Below the pieces are notes generated by a model that was not told the DNA's origin, did not search any database, and saw only the letters and a program-made list of their open reading frames with translations. From Halegenticoccus soli (GTDB lineage: Archaea > Halobacteriota > Halobacteria > Halobacteriales > Haloferacaceae), in assembly GCF_002844195.1 (NCBI RefSeq), contig NZ_PEND01000008.1, positions 1-64,000 on the forward strand: a stretch of DNA of 64,000 bases, written 5' to 3'. This document shows, in pieces, positions 59,918 to 64,000 of the stretch. The position numbers and the translations under genes are program-made. Within the stretch, counting starts at the first letter, position 1; each line of letters begins with the position of its first letter.

Positions 59918-61254
59918 ACGCCCCACGGGTACGTTTCCGGCTCGGTCGCGCCGTGCGGCTCGAGGTGGAGCGGGTGCAGCGCCTCCGACTCCTCGACGTG
60001 GACGAACGCGTCGTAGCGGTCCGGAAGCACCGTCGGGACGTAGTTGCCGGCTTCGCGGGAGGGGTCGTACACGACGCCCACGGCCCGGTGGCCGCGCCGC
60101 TCGGCGAGCGCGCTGTCGTCGCCCAGGTCGTCGAGCGGGAGGAACACGTCGCCCCGGCCGGCGCGGTGGAACGCGTCCTCGTAACTTCCCTTCCGCGCCT
60201 CGGGAAGGGACATCTCCTCCATCTGTGCGCCCCAGCGGTCGCCCGCGACGACCGACCCGCGGTGCGTGCCGAAGCCGACGAGCGCGACGTTGTCGGCGCC
60301 GTGAGACTCCCGGACCAGCTGACCGATGTTCACCTCGCCCCGATCGGCCATCGTCGTCGCCCGGGCGTCGCCGACGTGGGTGTTGTGCGCCCACACGATC
60401 GCCCTGCCGTCGGGACCGTGGCGGTCCAACAGCCGGTCGAGCGTCTCGGCCATGTGGCGGTCGCGGACGTTCCACGACGAGGACCCACCGCGGGCCAGCG
60501 TCCGGTAGTACTCCTCGGCGTTCTTCGCGACGACCGCGTTCTGCTCGGCGGCGAAGTACTCCTCGCCGTCGGGACCCTCAGATTCGTACTCCCGGGCCTT
60601 CCGCCGGAGGTCGGTCAGGATGTCGACTACGTCGCCCTCGCAGTCCTCGGGGACGAGCCGCGTCGACCGGGCGTACTCCCGGGCGTCCCCGCCGTACGGC
60701 TCGAAGCACCGGTAGGCATCCCGCGCTCTGTCCGCCGCCTCGGGGTCGACGTCTTCCAGGTAGTCGACGACGGCCTCCATCGACTCGAACAGGCCGTACA
60801 CGTCGAGCCCGTAGAACCCGACCCGGTCGTCGGCCGGCCGGCCGCGGTTGCGCTCCGCGAGCCAGTCGGCGAACTCGGCGACCTCCCAGTTGGCCCACAT
60901 CCACGTCGGCCAGCGATCGAACCCGTCGAGAACCTCCCTGGCGCCGTCGGCGTCAAGGTCGCCCTTCACGTACCGGTTGACGTCGTAGCAGTCGGTCCAG
61001 TCGCCCTCGACCGCGACGAAGTCGAACCCGCGGTCGCGGACGAGCCGGGCGGTCAGCCGGGCGCGGAGGCGGTAGAACTCCGAGGTCCCGTGCGTCGCCT
61101 CCCCGAGGAGCACGCACTCGGCGTCGCCGAGGCGGTCGACGATCGCGTCGAGGTCGTCGCCGCCGCGGAGCGGGCGGGCGCTCTCCCGGATCTCCTCGAC
61201 GGCGGCGGTCAGCGACTCGTCTGATCCCGCGGTCGTCCGTCGGACGAAGCTCAT
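59914..61254 (-). CDS. Erythromycin esterase family protein
   Basis: 446 residues. The conserved catalytic strand LLGEATHGTSEFYRLRARL (Glu52, His55), VAVEGDWTDCYDVNRYV, RAIVWAHNTHVGDARA and PLDDLGDDSALAERRGHR all match the EreA/DUF2274 family. Resistance enzymes open the macrolide lactone, but most members have other, unknown hydrolase roles. In an operon of glycosyltransferases an ester or lactone hydrolase of a glycan intermediate is possible. It is the promoter-proximal large gene of the operon and overlaps the GT2 start by 4 nt. Confidence 0.88.
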   Translation of the reverse strand: MSFVRRTTAGSDESLTAAVEEIRESARPLRGGDDLDAIVDRLGDAECVLLGEATHGTSEFYRLRARLTARLVRDRGFDFVAVEGDWTDCYDVNRYVKGDLDADGAREVLDGFDRWPTWMWANWEVAEFADWLAERNRGRPADDRVGFYGLDVYGLFESMEAVVDYLEDVDPEAADRARDAYRCFEPYGGDAREYARSTRLVPEDCEGDVVDILTDLRRKAREYESEGPDGEEYFAAEQNAVVAKNAEEYYRTLARGGSSSWNVRDRHMAETLDRLLDRHGPDGRAIVWAHNTHVGDARATTMADRGEVNIGQLVRESHGADNVALVGFGTHRGSVVAGDRWGAQMEEMSLPEARKGSYEDAFHRAGRGDVFLPLDDLGDDSALAERRGHRAVGVVYDPSREAGNYVPTVLPDRYDAFVHVEESEALHPLHLEPHGATEPETYPWGV

Positions 61255-61274
61255 CGGTTCACCACCCCGTCGGC

Positions 61275-61559
61275 TCAGTCCCCGCGGCCGACGAGCTTGC
61301 AGAACCGGCTCTCCTCGCCCTCGTCCGTCTCCTCCTGGTAGAGGAACGCCAGGTCGTTCTCCTCGAACGCCTCGAAGAACTCGTCCCAGGAGATCTCCTC
61401 CAGCGACTCGTCCCCGTCGTCCGCGTCCTCGAAGTCGATTCGGAGCAGTCCGGGGTCGTCGCCGCCGGTTCCCTCGACGTGCGCGGGGTGGCCGTTTCGT
61501 TCCTCGACCCAGTTCCGGATCGTCTCGTGGTCGGTGGTCTGGTCGCTCTCGGCGGACAT
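61275..61559 (-). CDS. Small conserved haloarchaeal acidic protein (94 aa)
   Basis: 94 residues starting MSAESDQTTDHETIRNWVEERNGHPAHVEGTGG. It is acidic, ends in FCKLVGRGD and contains LRIDFEDADDGDESLEEISWDEFFEAFEEND. From memory this resembles a small haloarchaeal family seen beside many unrelated genes. It ends 20 nt before the EreA-like gene and may be the first gene of that operon. A TATA-like GGATATAC (minus strand, about 61607-61614) lies about 50 bp upstream. Confidence 0.75.
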   Translation of the reverse strand: MSAESDQTTDHETIRNWVEERNGHPAHVEGTGGDDPGLLRIDFEDADDGDESLEEISWDEFFEAFEENDLAFLYQEETDEGEESRFCKLVGRGD

Positions 61560-61787
61560 GGGTTCGGTGCGAATCTACCGCACGGTTCCGCATAGCGTCG
61601 GTGCCTGTATATCCAGACCCGTGCCGGCGATCCGCTCACTCGGCGCCGCGGCGACGCCGACGCGGACGGAACCGGCCGTCCCGCCGTCGAGCCGCGGCCC
61701 GTCGCAGATCACCCGGTCCGAGCCGGGACGCCGATCGGCTTGCCCGGACCGGAGGCTTAAACCTCCGCGTCCACCGACTTGCCGAGA

Positions 61788-63107
61788 GTGAACCGGAACG
61801 ATCGCGCCATCGTCGGACTCGTGATGCTCGCCCACGGCATGGTGCACACCTACGAGCTGTCGATCCCGATCTTCGTCACCATCTGGCTCACGCAGTACGA
61901 GCTCATCGACCTCGGCGTGGCGCAGTTCGACGTGACGACGGCGACGCTCGGCGTCGTCGTCACGGCGGGCTACGGCCTCTTCGGCGTCGGGGCGCTCCCC
62001 GGGGGCGTCCTCGTCGACCGCGTCGGCTCGCGGCGGCTCATCACCCTCTGTCTACTCGGGATGGCGGGGTCGTTCCTCCTGCTCGGTCTGGCGCCCAATC
62101 TCGTCGTGATCGCGCTCGCGCTGCTCCTCTGGGGCGCGGCGGCGAGCGTCTACCACCCCGCGGGCCTGGCGCTCATCAGCAAGGGCGTCGAGGAGCGCGG
62201 CACGGGCTTTGCGTACCACGGCATGGCGGGCAACGTCGGCATCGGCCTCGGTCCGCTTTTGACGGCGATTCTGCTCCTCTTTTTCGACTGGGAGACCGTC
62301 GCCGGGCTGCTCGCCGTCCCGGCGCTCGCGGCGGCGGCCTACGCCTCCCGCGCCGAGTTCAACGAGACCGCCGCGGTCGCCGCCGACGGGGGCGAAGCGG
62401 GAACCGGCGGCGATTCGAAGGCCTCGACCGGGGTGAGCTCCCTCGCCGAGTTCCTCTCGGAGTCGCGGACGCTGTTCGCCGGGAGCTTCGTCGCCGTGTT
62501 CGCGATCGTGATGTGCTCGGGGCTCTTTTACCGCGGCGTGCTGACGTTCATGCCGGATCTGCTGGCGGATCTCCCCGGGTTCGATCCGATCCCCCTCGCC
62601 GCCCTCCTGCCGGGCGGGGCGCTCGACGCGGTCGGTGCCGAGGCCTCCGGCGGCCGGCAGCTCAATCCGGAGCGGTACTTCTACTCCGGCCTCCTGATGG
62701 TCGGCGTCGTCGGGCAGTACGTGGGCGGGAAGCTCACCGACCGCATCCCGGTCGAGCGGGGCATCGCCGGCGCGTTCGGCTGTCTCGCCGTCCTGGCGCT
62801 CGTCTTCCTCCCGATGGCGAACCTCGGGATCGCCCCGCTCCTCGCGGTCGGGGCGCTCCTCGGCTTCTTCCTCTTTCTCGTCCAGCCGATGTACCAGGCG
62901 ACCGTCGCGGAGTACACCCCGCCGGGCACGCGCGGGCTCTCGTACGGCTACACCTACCTGGGCGTGTTCGGCGTGGGCGCGCTCGGCGGGGCCGTCGCGG
63001 GAGCGATCCTCGCGTACGCCAACCCGCCGGCGCTGTTTCTGACGCTCGCCGGCTTCGCGGCGGCGGCGGCGCTCATCGCCGTGTACCTGTCGCGGACGCG
63101 GTCGTGA
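61788..63107 (+). CDS. MFS transporter
   Basis: 439 residues with 12 helices. Motif A is GGVLVDRVGSRRLITLCLL, and the loop between helices 6 and 7 is acidic and Ser/Gly-rich (EAGTGGDSKASTG). Other family features are LLWGAAASVYHPAGLALISK and FYSGLLMVGVVGQYVGGKLTDR. The substrate is unknown. The GTG at 61788 is preferred over the TTG at 61779. It is divergent from the small acidic gene and convergent with the DUF3054 gene (14 bp apart). Confidence 0.9.
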   Translation: MNRNDRAIVGLVMLAHGMVHTYELSIPIFVTIWLTQYELIDLGVAQFDVTTATLGVVVTAGYGLFGVGALPGGVLVDRVGSRRLITLCLLGMAGSFLLLGLAPNLVVIALALLLWGAAASVYHPAGLALISKGVEERGTGFAYHGMAGNVGIGLGPLLTAILLLFFDWETVAGLLAVPALAAAAYASRAEFNETAAVAADGGEAGTGGDSKASTGVSSLAEFLSESRTLFAGSFVAVFAIVMCSGLFYRGVLTFMPDLLADLPGFDPIPLAALLPGGALDAVGAEASGGRQLNPERYFYSGLLMVGVVGQYVGGKLTDRIPVERGIAGAFGCLAVLALVFLPMANLGIAPLLAVGALLGFFLFLVQPMYQATVAEYTPPGTRGLSYGYTYLGVFGVGALGGAVAGAILAYANPPALFLTLAGFAAAAALIAVYLSRTRS

Positions 63108-63121
63108 GAAGAAGAGGATGT

Positions 63122-63541
63122 TCAGCGGACGGCGAAGGCGAGGTACCGCCAGGCGCCGAGGCCGACGATCCCGGCGACGAGCGTGACGGCGACGAAGGTG
63201 AGCGCCGCCCCGCCCTCGAAGAGGGGCGTCGCGCGGAGGCCGACGCCGACGAGGTCGGCGGGGACCCACGACCGGATCACGAGGGGGACGGAGGCCTTCG
63301 CCGACTCGCCGGCCCCGGCCGAGTACGCTCCGACGAGCGGCGCGACGAGCACCCACCCGATGAGGAACGGGGCGATCACCCCGAGCAGGTAGAGCGGGTT
63401 TCCGACGACGAAGTCGACGCTGCTGTGGTTGATCGTTCCGAAGGTCAGAAGCGCCGCGATCACGAGCACGTCGCCGACGGCCAGCGGGAGCGTCCCGCGG
63501 TCGACGCGCTGTTCCAACACTGACGCGACTGGGTTCGCCAT
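63122..63541 (-). CDS. DUF3054 family membrane protein
   Basis: 139 residues with four helices and an N-terminal soluble part. LPLAVGDVLVIAALLTFGTINHSS and LVVAPLVGAYSAGAGESAKAS-like order match DUF3054, as does the GAWRYLAFAV ending. Function unknown. Start at the ATG at 63541. Confidence 0.9.
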   Translation of the reverse strand: MANPVASVLEQRVDRGTLPLAVGDVLVIAALLTFGTINHSSVDFVVGNPLYLLGVIAPFLIGWVLVAPLVGAYSAGAGESAKASVPLVIRSWVPADLVGVGLRATPLFEGGAALTFVAVTLVAGIVGLGAWRYLAFAVR

Positions 63542-63808
63542 ATCCGACGTTTCGTCGGGGGGGTAATTACTGGTCGGGTTCCGGTTTCGCGGCGGCGACG
63601 GCGGGAGTGCGAGTCCGACGACCGCGGCCGCGGTCGGAGCGTCCGAAGCCGCGGTCGCGGTTTATCGGCCGCGGGGTTCATCGGTCGCGGTTCGCCACGC
63701 GGTCTTCCGGACCGCGCGTGTCCGCCGATTCGCCGGTTCGTCGGTTCGCCGAGACCCCGGCCGGGGACGAAGCCCTGGGCTCTTACGGCTCCGTCGCATA
63801 ACGGGGAT

Positions 63809-64000
63809 ATGGAGTTCGCCCTGGTCGGCTGGCAGGAGGACGAACCCACGCTCCGGCTCGACTACCGAACGTTCAGTTACGCCGGCAAGTTCGCGATGTC
63901 GAACACCGGGAAGGCCGTCGTCCGCCGCACCGCGGACGGTGCCCCCGGCGGCGGATCGTCCGAGGACGACGGCGAACCGGCCGAGACCGACGAGCAGGCG
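63809..64000 (+). CDS. N-terminal part of a probable GNAT acetyltransferase (cut by window edge)
   Basis: 64 residues are visible, starting MEFALVGWQEDEPTLRLDYRTFSYAGKFAMSNTGKAV. From memory, haloarchaeal GNAT-type proteins begin with the pattern GWxxDxPTLRLDxRxFxYAGKFxMSNTGKAV, before the acetyl-CoA-binding part that would lie beyond the window. The call rests on that N-terminal similarity alone. A TATA-like box is not evident in the 267 bp to its left, which contain a repetitive C/G-rich stretch. Confidence 0.5.
   Translation, partial: MEFALVGWQEDEPTLRLDYRTFSYAGKFAMSNTGKAVVRRTADGAPGGGSSEDDGEPAETDEQA

Noticed and set aside
1-64000. tRNA or rRNA genes
   Set aside because: No cloverleaf with a GTTCRA-type T-loop and no rRNA-like conserved stretch was noticed by eye; a tRNAscan run would be decisive.

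Overview
The window comes from the chromosome of a halophilic archaeon (class Halobacteria). The signs are very high G+C with strong GC3 bias, strongly acidic proteins, many GTG starts and leaderless or short-leader genes behind TATA-like boxes, and archaeal genes such as pelota, RqcH, archaeal Elp3, amphi-Trp, DUF4013, DUF1059 and DUF3054. I cannot name the genus. I saw no rRNA, tRNA, CRISPR array, replication origin or intact transposase.

Layout. 1-5.6 kb: start of a DUF5821/TbsP-like regulator, a tiny secreted or membrane protein, a CHAT-type cysteine peptidase, glyA and folD (one-carbon metabolism) with a UspA between them. 5.6-19.9 kb: housekeeping and conserved haloarchaeal genes (Nudix, zinc-ribbon protein, double UspA, Tat-exported esterase, DUF1028, amphi-Trp, PadR regulator, AI-2E-type permease, MgtC-like protein, class III aminotransferase, mutY), plus a probable small RNA at 12.6 kb.

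19.7-22.65 kb is an AT-richer accessory island that begins inside the 3' end of mutY. It holds a 648-bp element with IS6-like terminal inverted repeats and a perfect 8-bp target duplication, whose only gene is a DUF6653-type membrane protein. Next come a Doc/Fic-like protein with an altered active-site motif, a convergent 34-codon gene with its own promoter and ribosome binding site, a small membrane protein, and a gene that is both beheaded and frameshifted.

22.7-45.7 kb is mostly core: flavin reductase, GH5-like hydrolase, tdk, a RecJ/DHH-like protein whose catalytic motifs look lost, a FilR1-type regulator divergent from a methyltransferase-MFS pair, elp3 with a leaderless 11-codon upstream ORF, ZIP transporter, HAD hydrolase, rqcH, three tandem DUF4013 membrane proteins, pelA and an ornithine cyclodeaminase homologue.

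45.9-61.6 kb is a surface-glycan cluster: seven glycosyltransferases (three GT2, four GT-B), two alkaline-phosphatase-superfamily 'sulfatases' with Thr where sulfatases have Cys or Ser, a Gfo/Idh/MocA oxidoreductase, inositol-1-phosphate synthase and an erythromycin-esterase homologue. Four-base overlaps and zero or near-zero spacings show tight operons on both strands. The genes suggest an envelope glycan or glycolipid containing inositol, or a phosphodiester group, and this is the best candidate here for an undescribed pathway. The window ends with an MFS permease, a DUF3054 protein and the start of a GNAT-like gene.
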